Shown here: positions 17,034 to 26,980 of the stretch, piece after piece | Position numbering within the stretch: the first letter of the stretch is position 1 | Layout: each line of letters begins with the position of its first letter | Source: Sphingobacterium sp. CZ-2 | GTDB taxonomy: Bacteria > Bacteroidota > Bacteroidia > Sphingobacteriales > Sphingobacteriaceae | DNA length: 64,000 nucleotides | Assembly (NCBI RefSeq): GCF_004526235.1 | Contig: NZ_CP038159.1 | Span: 2,294,001-2,358,000 of the forward strand | Reading direction: 5' to 3' | Made by a program: the position numbers and the translations under genes | Notes under the pieces: generated by a model | The model's database searches: none | The model's input: only the letters and a program-made list of their open reading frames with translations | Told to the model about the DNA's origin: nothing

Positions 17034-18149
17034 TGAGTATTAAGGAAAGCGATTTTGATTTTGAGTCCATGAAGGACCTGGCCCTAGAACAGTTACGTAG
17101 TGGTGAATCACTTTATGGCAAGAACGGAGCTTTTGCTCCTTTAATGAAAAAGTTTTTAGAAGCAGCGCTAGAAGCTGAGATTGAGAGCCATCTGGATGAA
17201 GCTGAACGCTCTTGTGGTAATCGTCGTAACGGCAAGTCCAGCAAGCAGATTCGCACCTCAGATGGCACTATCGAGATCGATACTCCGCGTGACCGTCGGT
17301 CTAACTTCGAACCCCAGCTTATTAAGAAACGTGAGACGATTTTAGCTTTCTTCGATTACCGATAAGATCATTCCCCAGGTCAAGGAGTGGCAATCAAGAA
17401 GTCTAGACTCGCTTTATACGATTGTTTGGATGGACGCCATGCACTACAAAGTAAAAGAAGACCATCGGTTTGTTTCGCGGGCAGTATACAATATTCTTGG
17501 CATTGATCGAAATGGACATAAGCATCTGATAGGGATGTATGTTTCGGAGAATGAGGGAGCTAACTTTTGGTTGAGCGTATTGACTGATTTACAAAATCGA
17601 GGCGTAGAGGATATCTTAATTGCTTGTATCGATAATTTAAAAGGGTTTTCCGAAGCGATACAGAGTGTTTTTCCCGACACCGAAGTACAGACCTGTGTAG
17701 TACATCAAATCCGAAACAGCCTAAAGTATGTAGCCAGTAAGGATCAAAAGGAGTTCATGAACGATCTAAAACCCGTATATAGGGCCGATACGTTGGATCT
17801 AGCCGAGCTTCGGATGGATGAACTTCAGGATAAATGGGGTGAAAAGTATCCTGTGGTCATTGAATCCTGGCGACGCAACTGGGATCGTCTGGCCACCTAT
17901 TTCCGATACGATAAATCCATCCGAAAGTTGATATACACGACTAACACGATCGAAGGATTTCATCGCCAAGTGCGTAAGGTCACCAAAACTAAAGGTGCAT
18001 TCACCTCCGATATAGCGTTATTGAAATTGATTTATTTAGCACATAACAACATTAAGAAGAAATGGACGATGCCACTAGCCAATTGGGGAACAACAGCACA
18101 GAAATTAGCAATTTGGTTTCCGGGAAGAATGGTGTTAGATTTGCAATAA
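17034..18149 (+). pseudogene. IS256-family transposase with internal deletion and frameshift
   Basis: Two frames form one broken transposase. The first (17034-17365) covers the N-terminal part through RNGKSSKQIRTSDG and IKKRETILA, then runs out of frame. In another frame, homology resumes at about 17352 with SITDKIIPQVKEW and continues through WMDAMHYKVKED, IACIDNLKGFSEAI and TTNTIEGFHRQVRK to 18149. The three DDE catalytic motifs are therefore all present in the second part. Compared with the usual ~400 residues, about 30-40 residues between RETILA and SITDK are missing. This deletion also shifts the frame. Confidence 0.9.
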
Positions 18150-18153
18150 GAAA

Positions 18154-18195
18154 AATGGTTGAATTACCGCCCCGCGGGGCGGTAATTCAACCATT
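18154..18195. repeat. 42-bp perfect palindrome inside the IS right end
   Basis: The 21 bases at 18154-18174 are the exact reverse complement of those at 18175-18195, with a CCCCGCGGGG centre. The palindrome starts 4 bp after the transposase stop and overlaps the inner two bases of the right inverted repeat. It may terminate transcription in both directions or shield the element from outside reading. A perfect spacer-free palindrome of this size is unusual in an IS. Confidence 0.9.
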
Positions 18196-18218
18196 GACAC
18201 AGTTTATTTTACACTCCC

Positions 18219-18353
18219 GTCGATCATTATTCGGCGAAGGAGCCAGTCCATTTTCCTCTTTCCCTAACTATCGTTTACAAATGGAAACGGTCCTGAAATT
18301 CTTTACCCAGTTTGAATTCATTGGAGGTTTTTAGACTTCTACCAATAATGAGA
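18219..18353. other. IS right flank, no gene recognised
   Basis: After the target duplication this 135-bp stretch reads open on the plus strand to TAG 18332-18334 (GEGASPFSSFPNYRLQMETV, then KFFTQFEFIGGF). I cannot match it to a family. It may be the tail of an older gene remnant that lay downstream of RteC before the IS arrived. Confidence 0.3.
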
Positions 18354-18689
18354 TTATACCGCCGTTGCCATTTGCTCACAAGCTTCTGCGCATTTGTAGC
18401 AAGCATCCGCACACTCTTTGCAATGTTGCATATCATGCTTAGCACATTCATCTCCACACGCTCTACAAATCTCCGCACATAGCTTGCAAAGGTGACGGCT
18501 ATATTGGCTTCCCAAACTCATGAGTTCGGCTGCGGCTCTACATATGGCTGCACATTCCAGATCAAGCTGGATACATCGAGCCATCATTTTTACATTGTCC
18601 TCTTGCAAGCAAGAAGCTGCACAATGGTTACAAGCTACAGCACAGGCGTAGCATTCGTCAATACATTTTTGAAATTGTTGATGTGACAT
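18354..18689 (-). CDS. Four-helix-bundle copper-binding protein (Csp/DUF326-like)
   Basis: A 111-residue protein with 19 cysteines spaced along amphipathic helices (CIDECYACAVACNHCAASC, CKLCAEICRACGDEC, CKECADACYKCAEAC). This is the pattern of copper storage proteins (Csp), whose four-helix bundle is lined with Cys thiolates and holds many Cu(I) ions. There is no signal peptide, so it resembles the cytosolic Csp3-like group. It is on the minus strand directly downstream of the DUF305 lipoprotein gene (28-bp gap), so the two may be cotranscribed. The role fits a copper buffer between two copper-efflux islands. Confidence 0.9.
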   Translation of the reverse strand: MSHQQFQKCIDECYACAVACNHCAASCLQEDNVKMMARCIQLDLECAAICRAAAELMSLGSQYSRHLCKLCAEICRACGDECAKHDMQHCKECADACYKCAEACEQMATAV

Positions 18690-18717
18690 AATTTTATTGT
18701 TTAAAGTGAGAAATTAT

Positions 18718-19338
18718 TTATCTATTCTTATTAGCTAATAACCAGGTTTGAATCTCCGAGATTTCCTGATCCTGTTTTTCAATAATATTTTTTGCCATTG
18801 TCTGCATAGCACTTTCGTGTCCGTAAATAAGTTCCAATTTTGCGTTTCCAATTGCATTTTGATGATGCTGAATCATCAACATGGCAAAATCGTGATCCGT
18901 GTCTCCATTAATGATTTGGAGATCTGTCACTCTGCCTGAGCGTTCCATATTTTTCATCTGCTCTGTAACAAATTCGGGAACATTTAGATGCGGTACGTGA
19001 CCATTGAGAAATGTGGTTAATTCTTGAATCTCAGCCTTCTGGTCTTTAATTATTTTCTGGGCCATCTCCCTCATTTGCGCATCATCGCCGGATTGCAGTT
19101 CCTTATTTGCCATGTCGATCGCTCCCTGATGATGCATTCGCATCATCAGAGCAAAAGCATTATCAGGGTCGGGGGGCATTTGCATGGCCATCATCTCATC
19201 CATCATGTTGTGCATGATAGTCATCATTTCATTGTCATCGTGATTCTGGATTTTGATTTTGTTGATATCGTCCTTATCGCACGCTTGGATAAATAACAGT
19301 ATTCCTGCTATTGCCATTATTTTTATCGCTAATTTCAT
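18718..19338 (-). CDS. DUF305-family copper-associated lipoprotein
   Basis: A 206-residue lipoprotein with a lipobox ending FIQAC (Cys20). A Met/His-rich N-terminal helix (MMTIMHNMMDEMMAMQMP) comes first. Two DUF305 repeats follow, each with the MMxxHHQxAI signature: ALMMRMHHQGAIDMANKEL and FAMLMIQHHQNAIGNAKLEL. DUF305 proteins form ferritin-like helical bundles and are common in copper resistance loci. It probably binds copper in the periplasm. The gene precedes the Csp-like gene on the same strand. Confidence 0.87.
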   Translation of the reverse strand: MKLAIKIMAIAGILLFIQACDKDDINKIKIQNHDDNEMMTIMHNMMDEMMAMQMPPDPDNAFALMMRMHHQGAIDMANKELQSGDDAQMREMAQKIIKDQKAEIQELTTFLNGHVPHLNVPEFVTEQMKNMERSGRVTDLQIINGDTDHDFAMLMIQHHQNAIGNAKLELIYGHESAMQTMAKNIIEKQDQEISEIQTWLLANKNR

Positions 19339-19622
19339 AGATGTATATTATTATTATCAATTTCCTTTTCTCTTTTAATAATGAAATGTTAAAGACTTTT
19401 TTTGATAGAACACATAGACAGAACAACATACAATTCAATTTGTTTGATTTTTTGGATTCAAAACGAGCTACAGATAAGATATGTGGGTGTAAGATTATTT
19501 CTGTAATGTAGTGGTTTATGCTACTATTTATTCATCAATTTTGAAATGAATCACAGTCCAGAAATAAATTGAACGAACCTGAGATGTTGTGATTAGGAAA
19601 ATGTATGAATGGGTAAATGTTT
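19339..19622. other. Intergenic region between the DUF305 and methylase/helicase genes
   Basis: An A/T-rich stretch on the upstream side of the minus-strand DUF305 gene and downstream of the minus-strand methylase/helicase. It should hold the promoter of the DUF305-Csp pair, but I see no box matching TAnnTTTG well. No gene, strong hairpin or repeat was recognised. Confidence 0.4.
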
Positions 19623-22600
19623 TTACAATACTCCCCGTGACATATAAATACTTTTTGTCGGTACTACGCTTTCCATAGCCTTTGGATTTTCTTGCTGCTT
19701 TTCGACTTGTTCTGTAGAATTTTCTATTGGTTCCGGAGTGTTAGATAACTGTATTTTCCGCTCAATTGCCGCCAACTCCGTTTTGAGTTCGCTAAGTCGG
19801 TTTTCTTTTGTCCACGTACCATTGATTACTTCCTTAAGTATTGGAATGTTTTTTTGGAAATCTGCCATATTCTCCTGTTCTTTTCTGATATAGGTGGGCA
19901 GCTTTTCCAATGCTTTAATAAAATTTAGTGAAGCTGTTTCGGGATCTTTTGCCATTACACCATTGTTGAATGTATATTTGATAGTACCCTCACCTTGAAT
20001 AAAAAAACGGTTTACACGAATATCCACCCCCTCTTTTTGTGACATTTCCGTTTTTACCAAAAGTTGAAAGCCATACAGATTACCGATTTCTTCATAATCC
20101 CCACCCGTTCGGGATTTGTCGGCAAGCTGATTGAGCTTTGCACCGATTTGTTTTATATCCGCATTGGGCGACAAAACGTCTAATTTAATAAGGTTGGCAA
20201 CGGAACCGTCAGTGTTTTTTTGGATACGTCCCTGCAAATTATTCCAATCAAGGCTCATACGGTCATAGCGGGATTGGGCTTTTCCAAGTTCTGCCTCATA
20301 ATCTTCCAGTTTGTACTTGGCACTTGATTTTGAACGATTGAACGATTGCCTTTCGCTTTCCAATCCGGCAATCTGTTTCTCTATTTTAGCTTTGTCCAAA
20401 AGGTCGGTATTGCCCATAAGGATAGCTACATATTCCGAGAAATTCATACCCGACTTTTCATCCATACCACCTTCGTCAATCGTCCGTTTACCAAGATTGT
20501 TGGATTTTAATTGGTCAATAAATAGCTGTTTGTTGTGCAGCAGGTTGAACTTATAACTATCCAGCGATTTTTCAACGGCATAGATGATTACATCCACTTT
20601 ATTGTCGTTAAAATGCTTGGCAATCTCATTGCCTTTGCGGATAGCCCTACCGTCCCTTTGCGCAAGGTCGGACGGTCGCCACGGCGTATCTAAATGGTGT
20701 ACGGCAACGGCTCTTTTCTGTGCGTTCACACCTGTACCGAGCATACTCGTAGAACCGAAAAGGACACGGATTTTGCCCTCGTTCATTCCTTTGATTAGCT
20801 CTTTTCGTTGCTTGTCATTCTTCGCTTCCTGTATAAAGCGGATTTCGTGTGCAGGTATGTCGTGGTCTTCCACGAGCTTACGTTTGATTTCGGAGTAGAT
20901 ATTCCACTGATTTGGCTTGTATGTTCCCAAATCCGAGAAGATGAACTGCGTGCCTTTCTGTGCATTGAATTTATTGTAATATTTAGCAATATTATCTGCA
21001 CAATGGGAAGCTTTGTTATCGGCGTGGTCTTGGTAATGGGGGCTTACCATTCGCATATCCAAAGACATCTTTCGAGCGTAGTCCGTAGCGATAAGCATTT
21101 TTGCTTTTTCTTCTTTTTTAGATAGCGGTTTTCTGCCAAGTAATTCCCCTTTGCCTGATTTGGCAAACTCCATCAGCTTTTCAATAAACTTCTCCTGGTC
21201 TGGAGTTGGAGGTATGTTGTAAAATATCTCGTTCTTTTCGGGACGGTCTATTCCAATCATTTCGGCGGTACGGTAATCCGTGATTTCGGAGTAGAATTGA
21301 GCGAGTTCCGGCACTTTGATAAAGTAGCGGAAACGCTCTTTTGCCACGATATTATTGGCGACCGAAAACTCATAATCGGTTGTTTTCTTTGCGTAGATTG
21401 CCGCCCACGCATCAAACGAGTTAATGCCCTGTTTTGCCAAAGCCCTTGGTCGCAGGTATTTGAACAACAGGTACAATTCGGTCAGTGAATTGCTGATAGT
21501 CGTACCCGAAAGGAAAGTTGCCCCCATATCCGCATCGGTACGTTCCTGTATAGTCCGTATAGCAAACAAAAGATTCAGTGCCTTTAGGCTTCCCTGTTGA
21601 TTGCCCAATCCTGCAACCCTTGAATGCCTTGTGTTGAAAATCAGGTTTTTGAATTGGTGGCTTTCGTCTACAAATAAATGGTCGATACCCATCATCTTGA
21701 AGTCCACAATATCATCTTTGCGGTTTTCAATGTCGTGTTGCAGGGTTTTCAGCTTGACTTCGAGGTTTTCTTTCTGTTTCTCTGCTCCGGCGAGCATACC
21801 CCGGGTTACTTCATCGCCCTGACTTCGCAAAACGTCAAGATTTTCCTCCACACTGTCCAGTTCGGATTGCAGGATTTCCTTTTGTATTTCGGGCGATTGG
21901 GGTATCATTCCGAACTGGTCGTGGGTCAATATCACACAATCCCACTCGTTGTTCTTAATATCTCCGAAAATCCGCAGTCGTTTTTGGGGCGTAAAATCAT
22001 CAATGCCCGGATAGAGTATTTTAGCGTGCGGATAGGCGGTGCGGTAGGCTTCGGCAATTTCAGGTATATTCGCTTTCAACCCGATAATCATCGGTTTGTG
22101 AGCCAGTCCCAAACGCTTCATTTCCTGTGCACCCGTGCACATTATCAACGTCTTTCCGGCACCTACTTCATGGTCGCAGATAGCACCGTTATTGAGCTTT
22201 ATTATCCAGACAGCATCCTTTTGGCTTGAATACAGGTCTTCAATACCCAATGCTTTTCGGTCCAATTCCGGAAACACCTGATGGGAACCGTCGTAGTGCG
22301 GTCGGACAAAACAGTTAAAGGTGTCGTTGTATTGGTCAGTCATCCTTATCTTGAACTCATCGTTTTGGGCGTGGAGCCAATCGTTAAAGGAGGTTCGGAT
22401 TTCGTCAATCTTGGTATTCGCCATTTGTATGGCTTCCATATCCCGTACCTTGACATTCTTTCCGTCAACCTGTACCGTTTTGGAAATATCGGGTGTGGTA
22501 TTGACAAGGGCGTGCTTGAGCAGGGCAATCCCGTCATACGTCCGGCTTTGGGCTTTGACCGCATATTTATCCCATATATGGACATTTTTCTGTTTGCAGG

Positions 22601-25064
22601 TGACGGAAAAATCATCGGCACTGTCCGAATAGTGGATTTTCACATCTGCGTCGAACAGATGCGATGCAAATCGGGCGTAGATGCCAGTGGGTATCCAGCG
22701 TTCGCCCAGATTAAAATCGAGTTCCTCAAATTCGATACGTCTTGGTCGGGCTTCTTCCAAAACGGTAAGGCTTTCTTTAGCTTGGGTATCATCGGGATTG
22801 CTTTCGAGGTAATCTCTTATTTCGTTGGCTTTCTCCACTACATTGCCCGCAACCCAGCGTTCGAATATTTCATATTCCTTTTGCAATGGATTGTAGTAGA
22901 TGAGACCGTGTAAGGCTTCTTTCAAAGCATCAGCAGGCATACCGCTGATTTCGGACATAAAGTCCAAATCCACGCTTCCGTATTTGTTCAGCGAAGCCGA
23001 TAACGCTTCTTCGGGATTGTCCGTTGCAATGGTTGCGGTAGAAAAACTTACAGGACGGCTGAATATATCTGCCTTATGGATTACACCACCAACGACACGC
23101 TCCAGATAGGGCATTTCTTTGCCTACACTGTCTGTTTTGATGAGCTTGATATTGTCCGCACTGTTGAGATTTCCGTACCTTTTGACAAAAGCATCGTATA
23201 AGCGGTTAAGGTTTTCCCTTTCTTCCTTGTGTTCTGAATGTTTCTCGGCTTCTTTTTGGTAGAGGTCGATATAGGTATCACGAACTTGGATATATGCTTC
23301 GGCTCTTGCTTTTTGCAAAGACGGTAACTGCAACGGGTGGAATATTGCCCTTGCATCACTTTTATCCACTTCCTGCAAATAGCCGACCCAACCGTTATCT
23401 ACGACAAGGCAATCGTTACGGTGAAACTGTTGGAGTTCGTCACTGTACGGAGCAGGTTCGGGAACAGTAGCAGGTACGGTACCGGCTGACTTATCGGCTT
23501 GGCCATTACTGTTTGCCTGTGAAAATAAATCGCCGATTGTTTTCTGTTTTGTGCCATTGGTTTGTAAGGTTTTATTGACCGTGCCGTTTGATGCTGGAGA
23601 TGTATAGGACTGTTGCATCGCTCCGCTAAAGAGGTCGGTTTGCCGACCTCTTGGGGTACGTTTTCTTTTTGTCGTTTGTCTTTTGGCTTGGGTGGTTTTC
23701 TTTGGCGGGGTAATAACCGCTACGGTTTCATTTACATTTTCAAACAGGTCGAAAATGCTTAGCTGTTTTAATTCCTGCTGGCTTTCCTGTACAATGGCTG
23801 GTGCAGTAAAACGCGGTCGTTCGGGTTGTATGATTTCGGGTTCAGTAGCCGGAGGTGCCGGCGTTGGCGTAATCGGAATTTGTACGATAGGTTCATCGTT
23901 GCTTTCGCCTTTGTACAAATCAAAATTCAGGTGCTTTCCAAAATCTTCGGAAAGCATTTGCTTCAAATCTTTGGCAATCCCCGCAACACCGTCTTTATGC
24001 GTATAGATAATTGCAGGTTTTCCGTATGGGTCGGTATCTATCTTACGGTCGGTATGTATGACCCTCGTACCGTCACGGAAAAAAGCATTGCTTGAAGTAT
24101 CGTATTTGGTCTGCCTGCTTTGGCAAAACAGCTCTTCCAATTCGCTCAGAGGTTGTTTTGCCGTATTCTTTTGCAGGATAATCAGGTCGCTTCCGACTTC
24201 TGTACCTGCATATTCCGTGAACAGGTTGTTTGGCAATCGGACAACCGACACCAGATGGTTGCTTTTCATTAACGCCCTACGTATCGGCTCATTGTTGGGG
24301 CTGTTTAAAATTCCTTGCGAAGTAATAAATACCTGCAAACCACCCTCACGGAGCATATCGTTTCCTTTCAAAAAGAAATAATTGTGTATGCTACGGGCAG
24401 CCTGTATTTTTGCGGGGTCTTTGCTTCGGGAAAACGTAAGATCGAACACGGAAGTATCGCCAAACGGAATGTTGCTTGCAACAACATCATAGCTATTTTG
24501 TTCCTTTTCGGGGATTTCCTCAAAACCGCTCACACGGATATTGCTTTCGGGATAGAGGTGTTTTAGGATTTTGCCTGTCAGCAAATCTTTTTCATAGGCA
24601 GTTACTTTGGTTTGTTGGTTTTCGGAAAAGGATTGTATAAACGAGCCGATACCTGCGGAGGGTTCAAGGAATTTCTGAATATTTACATCGCTTTCCCGCA
24701 GGGTTTCGGAAATTGCATCAATTACCTGTGGAGGTGTATAAAAAGCCGTCAGCACGGAGCTTTTCATACTGTCCACGTATCGGCGGTATTGCTTATCGTC
24801 TTCGGACTTTTCTTTGAGCAGTTTGTGGAGTTCCAGCGTAATGGGGAATAAATCGTGTTCGGTTTTCCTCCAATGGTTGATATCTATTTCATTTGCTATG
24901 GGGTTCAATACGAATTTAAGACCGCCAAATCCGCTGTATTGTTTCATTGACAGTCTTTCACCCACGGTAGCGTTTCGTTGCTCTTTTTCCAATGTAAAGG
25001 CAATCCGCAGGGCTTCGATATTGTCCAAGAGATGCTGCCGTTTACTGAAGCCCATTTTCCTCAA
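19623..25064 (-). CDS. Giant N6-adenine methylase / SNF2-type helicase of the ICE
   Basis: A 1813-residue protein. The N-terminal N6-methyltransferase part has an AdoMet motif [11 protein letters not shown] (about 133-143) and a catalytic-type motif SNIPFG in place of the usual NPPF (about 197-202). A Gln/Pro/Thr-rich linker occupies about 400-560. The C-terminal SF2 helicase has [11 protein letters not shown] (Walker A, about 966), [10 protein letters not shown] (Walker B, about 1128) and [12 protein letters not shown] (about 1475). A coiled-coil tail ends the protein. This architecture is typical of large proteins in Bacteroidota ICEs, where a protective or anti-restriction role is suspected. 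The start overlaps the end of the DUF1896 gene by 23 bp, indicating translational coupling. Confidence 0.88.
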   Translation of the reverse strand: MRKMGFSKRQHLLDNIEALRIAFTLEKEQRNATVGERLSMKQYSGFGGLKFVLNPIANEIDINHWRKTEHDLFPITLELHKLLKEKSEDDKQYRRYVDSMKSSVLTAFYTPPQVIDAISETLRESDVNIQKFLEPSAGIGSFIQSFSENQQTKVTAYEKDLLTGKILKHLYPESNIRVSGFEEIPEKEQNSYDVVASNIPFGDTSVFDLTFSRSKDPAKIQAARSIHNYFFLKGNDMLREGGLQVFITSQGILNSPNNEPIRRALMKSNHLVSVVRLPNNLFTEYAGTEVGSDLIILQKNTAKQPLSELEELFCQSRQTKYDTSSNAFFRDGTRVIHTDRKIDTDPYGKPAIIYTHKDGVAGIAKDLKQMLSEDFGKHLNFDLYKGESNDEPIVQIPITPTPAPPATEPEIIQPERPRFTAPAIVQESQQELKQLSIFDLFENVNETVAVITPPKKTTQAKRQTTKRKRTPRGRQTDLFSGAMQQSYTSPASNGTVNKTLQTNGTKQKTIGDLFSQANSNGQADKSAGTVPATVPEPAPYSDELQQFHRNDCLVVDNGWVGYLQEVDKSDARAIFHPLQLPSLQKARAEAYIQVRDTYIDLYQKEAEKHSEHKEERENLNRLYDAFVKRYGNLNSADNIKLIKTDSVGKEMPYLERVVGGVIHKADIFSRPVSFSTATIATDNPEEALSASLNKYGSVDLDFMSEISGMPADALKEALHGLIYYNPLQKEYEIFERWVAGNVVEKANEIRDYLESNPDDTQAKESLTVLEEARPRRIEFEELDFNLGERWIPTGIYARFASHLFDADVKIHYSDSADDFSVTCKQKNVHIWDKYAVKAQSRTYDGIALLKHALVNTTPDISKTVQVDGKNVKVRDMEAIQMANTKIDEIRTSFNDWLHAQNDEFKIRMTDQYNDTFNCFVRPHYDGSHQVFPELDRKALGIEDLYSSQKDAVWIIKLNNGAICDHEVGAGKTLIMCTGAQEMKRLGLAHKPMIIGLKANIPEIAEAYRTAYPHAKILYPGIDDFTPQKRLRIFGDIKNNEWDCVILTHDQFGMIPQSPEIQKEILQSELDSVEENLDVLRSQGDEVTRGMLAGAEKQKENLEVKLKTLQHDIENRKDDIVDFKMMGIDHLFVDESHQFKNLIFNTRHSRVAGLGNQQGSLKALNLLFAIRTIQERTDADMGATFLSGTTISNSLTELYLLFKYLRPRALAKQGINSFDAWAAIYAKKTTDYEFSVANNIVAKERFRYFIKVPELAQFYSEITDYRTAEMIGIDRPEKNEIFYNIPPTPDQEKFIEKLMEFAKSGKGELLGRKPLSKKEEKAKMLIATDYARKMSLDMRMVSPHYQDHADNKASHCADNIAKYYNKFNAQKGTQFIFSDLGTYKPNQWNIYSEIKRKLVEDHDIPAHEIRFIQEAKNDKQRKELIKGMNEGKIRVLFGSTSMLGTGVNAQKRAVAVHHLDTPWRPSDLAQRDGRAIRKGNEIAKHFNDNKVDVIIYAVEKSLDSYKFNLLHNKQLFIDQLKSNNLGKRTIDEGGMDEKSGMNFSEYVAILMGNTDLLDKAKIEKQIAGLESERQSFNRSKSSAKYKLEDYEAELGKAQSRYDRMSLDWNNLQGRIQKNTDGSVANLIKLDVLSPNADIKQIGAKLNQLADKSRTGGDYEEIGNLYGFQLLVKTEMSQKEGVDIRVNRFFIQGEGTIKYTFNNGVMAKDPETASLNFIKALEKLPTYIRKEQENMADFQKNIPILKEVINGTWTKENRLSELKTELAAIERKIQLSNTPEPIENSTEQVEKQQENPKAMESVVPTKSIYMSRGVL

Positions 25065-25479
25065 TCCATATTGCGATGGTTCCGGTTATCTCGGTATAGA
25101 GCAGGTCAAACTCATAACCGTAGGCAAAATCATCGGCTAGTTCATATTGGGCGAAAACATTCTCGCAAACAGGGAACATTTTCAGAGCGAACCGCCGCAG
25201 TTCCTCGTCTGCCATTAGGGTATCGAACTCATTGCATACTACCTGAAAAACCATATCAAACTTGGAGAAGTGCAAACCCTCAAAGAGTATGTAATTCGCT
25301 ATCTCATTACATTGCTCAATGGCATTGCCGGAACGGAACGCATCCTCATAGGCATTGGCAGCCCACGAGGAACGCTGGTCAATAAATTTTTGGTTGCTGG
25401 CTTTTTCAGGGAAACTACTGTTCAGGAGTTCCTGTAGTCGTAAACGGAAATACGACAGGTCTTTTTGCTGTGTACTCAT
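25042..25479 (-). CDS. DUF1896-family ICE protein
   Basis: A 145-residue protein of the DUF1896 family, which occurs almost only next to the giant methylase/helicase in CTnDOT-like elements. The start at 25479 ([19 protein letters not shown]) is chosen over an upstream ATG at 25533, because the added peptide looks non-coding. It is acidic and aromatic-rich, without signal peptide or membrane segment. It overlaps the methylase/helicase gene by 23 bp. Its function is unknown. Genetic linkage suggests that it works with the methylase/helicase. Confidence 0.8.
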   Translation of the reverse strand: MSTQQKDLSYFRLRLQELLNSSFPEKASNQKFIDQRSSWAANAYEDAFRSGNAIEQCNEIANYILFEGLHFSKFDMVFQVVCNEFDTLMADEELRRFALKMFPVCENVFAQYELADDFAYGYEFDLLYTEITGTIAIWIEENGLQ

Positions 25480-25544
25480 AATTAAATTTTGTTTAGAATT
25501 TTGCGTAAAACCTAAAATTAGAGCAGGGAGCAAGAGCCTTTGAA

Positions 25545-25583
25545 GAAGTGGCAGGGTTTGGCTTCGGGAGGCAGGATTTGGCA
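25545..25583 (-). promoter_or_regulatory. ICE promoter-proximal motif, copy 1
   Basis: On the minus strand two tandem copies read TGCCAAATCCTGCC and GCCAAACCCTGCCACTTC, 21 bp apart. They lie about 66-104 bp upstream of the DUF1896 start. Related copies precede three other minus-strand units (25957, 60620, 60979). It is a candidate binding site for a shared ICE regulator. Confidence 0.5.
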
Positions 25584-25592
25584 GAACAGTGT

Positions 25593-25922
25593 TTATTCAG
25601 ATATCGTTATAGAGTTGTCCACTTCATTGACATATACGTCCGACCCATCAAAATCATCATCATCGTTTTGGGAACTTTGTCTTGTAAAAAGCTCCAGTCT
25701 GTCAACTTGCCCAAAAAGCCGAACAATACGCTTTCTGATTTTGTCAGGTTTTTCGGATTGTCTTCCACGGGGAGATATAAGCACCTGTGGAACATCTCTT
25801 GCATGTCTTTCAAGAGGTTTTCCCTTTGTGAACAGTAGGACGATTTCTGCATTTGCCCGTGTAATATATCCCATTCCAATAAAAACCCAATCATTGTTCC
25901 TGTTCGTTTTTTTTTCTTGCAA
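25593..25922 (-). pseudogene. MT-A70-family adenine methyltransferase, C-terminal remnant
   Basis: The frame encodes only the last third of an MT-A70-like DNA adenine methyltransferase: FIGMGYITRANAEIVLLFTK, then VPQVLISPRGRQSEKPDKI, then RKRIVRLFGQVDRLELFTRQ. Family members have about 180-220 residues and carry the catalytic DPPW motif in the missing N-terminal part. The frame starts with no matching upstream sequence, so the gene is 5'-truncated and the product should be catalytically dead. An alternative ATG lies in another frame at 25894, but the homology supports this one. The remnant is bracketed by motif copies 1 and 2. Confidence 0.8.
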
Positions 25923-25956
25923 CGGCTAAGGTATCAGCGAGAAGAAAAGGTCGACT

Positions 25957-25996
25957 GAAAGTGGCAGAGTTTGGCTTTGAGAGGTAGGGTTTTACC
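25957..25996 (-). promoter_or_regulatory. ICE promoter-proximal motif, copy 2
   Basis: The minus-strand reading GGTAAAACCCTACC and GCCAAACTCTGCCACTTTC is a diverged version of copy 1 (same spacing, about 80% similar by eye). It lies 35-74 bp upstream of the MT-A70 remnant start. Confidence 0.45.
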
Positions 25997-26058
25997 ACAC
26001 ATAAGATTATTAAAAGAATTGATTGTTTTTTTACAAACCATATTATATCTAAATTTAT

Positions 26059-26076
26059 TATCGTAATATTGCGATA
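26059..26076. promoter_or_regulatory. ArsR operator 1
   Basis: TATCGTAATATTGCGATA is an interrupted palindrome (TATCG...CGATA) 15 bp before the arsR ATG. Its near copy at 26444-26460, in reverse orientation, precedes the DUF6428 gene. Both would be bound by ArsR and released by As(III). Confidence 0.75.
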
Positions 26077-26091
26077 TATAAAAAACAAAGC

Positions 26092-26421
26092 ATGGGACTT
26101 ACTAAATCAGAAATATTCACGGACGAGCAAAACAGATTAGCTTCTCTATTTAAGGTTCTGGCACACCCTGCAAGGGTTGCCATACTTCAATATATCATTA
26201 ACCAGAAAGCCTGTATCTGTAATGATCTGGTCGAGGAATTGGGATTGGCACAGGCTACGATTTCTCAGCATTTAAAGGAGTTAAAGAGTATCGGCATCAT
26301 TCAAGGCACAATCGAGGTTAAATCTGTTTGTTATTGCATCGATAAAAATGTTTGGAAAAAAATCCAAGCAGATTTTAATTCATTCTTTGATCAGGAAGTA
26401 AAGGTAAACAAGTGCTGTTAG
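26092..26421 (+). CDS. arsR: ArsR-family arsenic-responsive repressor
   Basis: A 109-residue winged-helix repressor. The helix-turn-helix is in CNDLVEELGLAQATISQHLKE (about 44-64). The thiol pair ACIC (KACICNDLV) lies near the recognition region as in classical ArsR sensors. Further Cys residues occur at SVCYC and in the C-terminal KCC. It heads an arsenic operon (DUF6428, LMW phosphatase-like reductase, Acr3). The operator palindrome just upstream implies autoregulation. Confidence 0.92.
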   Translation: MGLTKSEIFTDEQNRLASLFKVLAHPARVAILQYIINQKACICNDLVEELGLAQATISQHLKELKSIGIIQGTIEVKSVCYCIDKNVWKKIQADFNSFFDQEVKVNKCC

Positions 26422-26443
26422 CCGTGTTTTTTTAATATTTAAC

Positions 26444-26460
26444 ATCGCTATATTACGATA
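26444..26460. promoter_or_regulatory. ArsR operator 2
   Basis: ATCGCTATATTACGATA is the reverse complement of operator 1 with one changed base. It lies 37 bp before the DUF6428 gene and downstream of arsR. The reductase/efflux genes therefore appear to have their own ArsR-controlled promoter. Confidence 0.72.
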
Positions 26461-26496
26461 CAATATTTTAATAAATCATTTCAAAATTCAAAAACA

Positions 26497-26961
26497 ATGA
26501 AACTATCAAACATCAAAGAAATCTTACCAACATTGGACAATGTTGAATTTCAATTAGCGGACGGAACATTTGTCCCCAAACATTTCCACGTTACGGAGGT
26601 AGGTATTGTTACAAAACATTTTATTGATTGTGGCGGAACGATCAGAAATGAAAAGGTCGTCAACTTCCAGTTGTGGAACGCCAACGATTTTGAACACAGG
26701 CTAAAGCCGACCAAACTATTGAACATCATCAAACTGTCCGAAGAAAAATTGGATATTCAAGATGCCGAAATAGAAGTGGAATACCAAAGCGAAACCATTG
26801 GCAAATACAATCTGGATTTTAACGGAAACCATTTTGTACTGAAAAACAAACAAACCGCTTGTTTGGCAAGTGATGCCTGCGGTATTCCTGCCGAAAAACA
26901 AAAAGTAGAATTATCAGAGCTGAACAGTGCTTGCTGTTCGCCTAATTCGGACTGTTGTTAA
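26497..26961 (+). CDS. DUF6428-family arsenic-operon protein
   Basis: A 154-residue protein of the DUF6428 family, found in Bacteroidota arsenic operons between arsR and the reductase. The body is a mixed alpha/beta fold with EVGIVTKHFIDCGGT. The C terminus is Cys-rich (ACLASDACG, then NSACCSPNSDCC), a plausible As(III) or Cu(I) thiolate site. No signal peptide is seen, so it is probably cytosolic. Its biochemical role is not established. A chaperone that passes arsenite to the pump is only a guess. Confidence 0.78.
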   Translation: MKLSNIKEILPTLDNVEFQLADGTFVPKHFHVTEVGIVTKHFIDCGGTIRNEKVVNFQLWNANDFEHRLKPTKLLNIIKLSEEKLDIQDAEIEVEYQSETIGKYNLDFNGNHFVLKNKQTACLASDACGIPAEKQKVELSELNSACCSPNSDCC

Positions 26962-26980
26962 ACCCTATAAACCAATCGTA

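Larger units (their letters stand above)
16970..18218 (+). mobile_element. IS256-family insertion sequence with 8-bp target duplication
   Basis: A 1249-bp element. The 25-bp terminal inverted repeats (16970-16994 and 18194-18218) differ at two positions, with the shared core TGTAAAATAAACTGTGTCAA. The direct repeat GTCGATCA flanks it at 16962-16969 and 18219-18226, the 8-bp duplication expected of IS256-family transposition. The transposase is internally deleted, so the copy is probably not autonomous, but both ends look intact and it might be mobilised in trans. Confidence 0.93.

Noticed and set aside
18275-18478. Minus-strand frame overlapping the Csp-like gene
   Set aside because: It is out of frame with the well-supported 19-cysteine protein and has no match.
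21678-22913. Long plus-strand frames inside the methylase/helicase gene
   Set aside because: They are antisense to a protein with clear methylase and helicase motifs and have no family features of their own.
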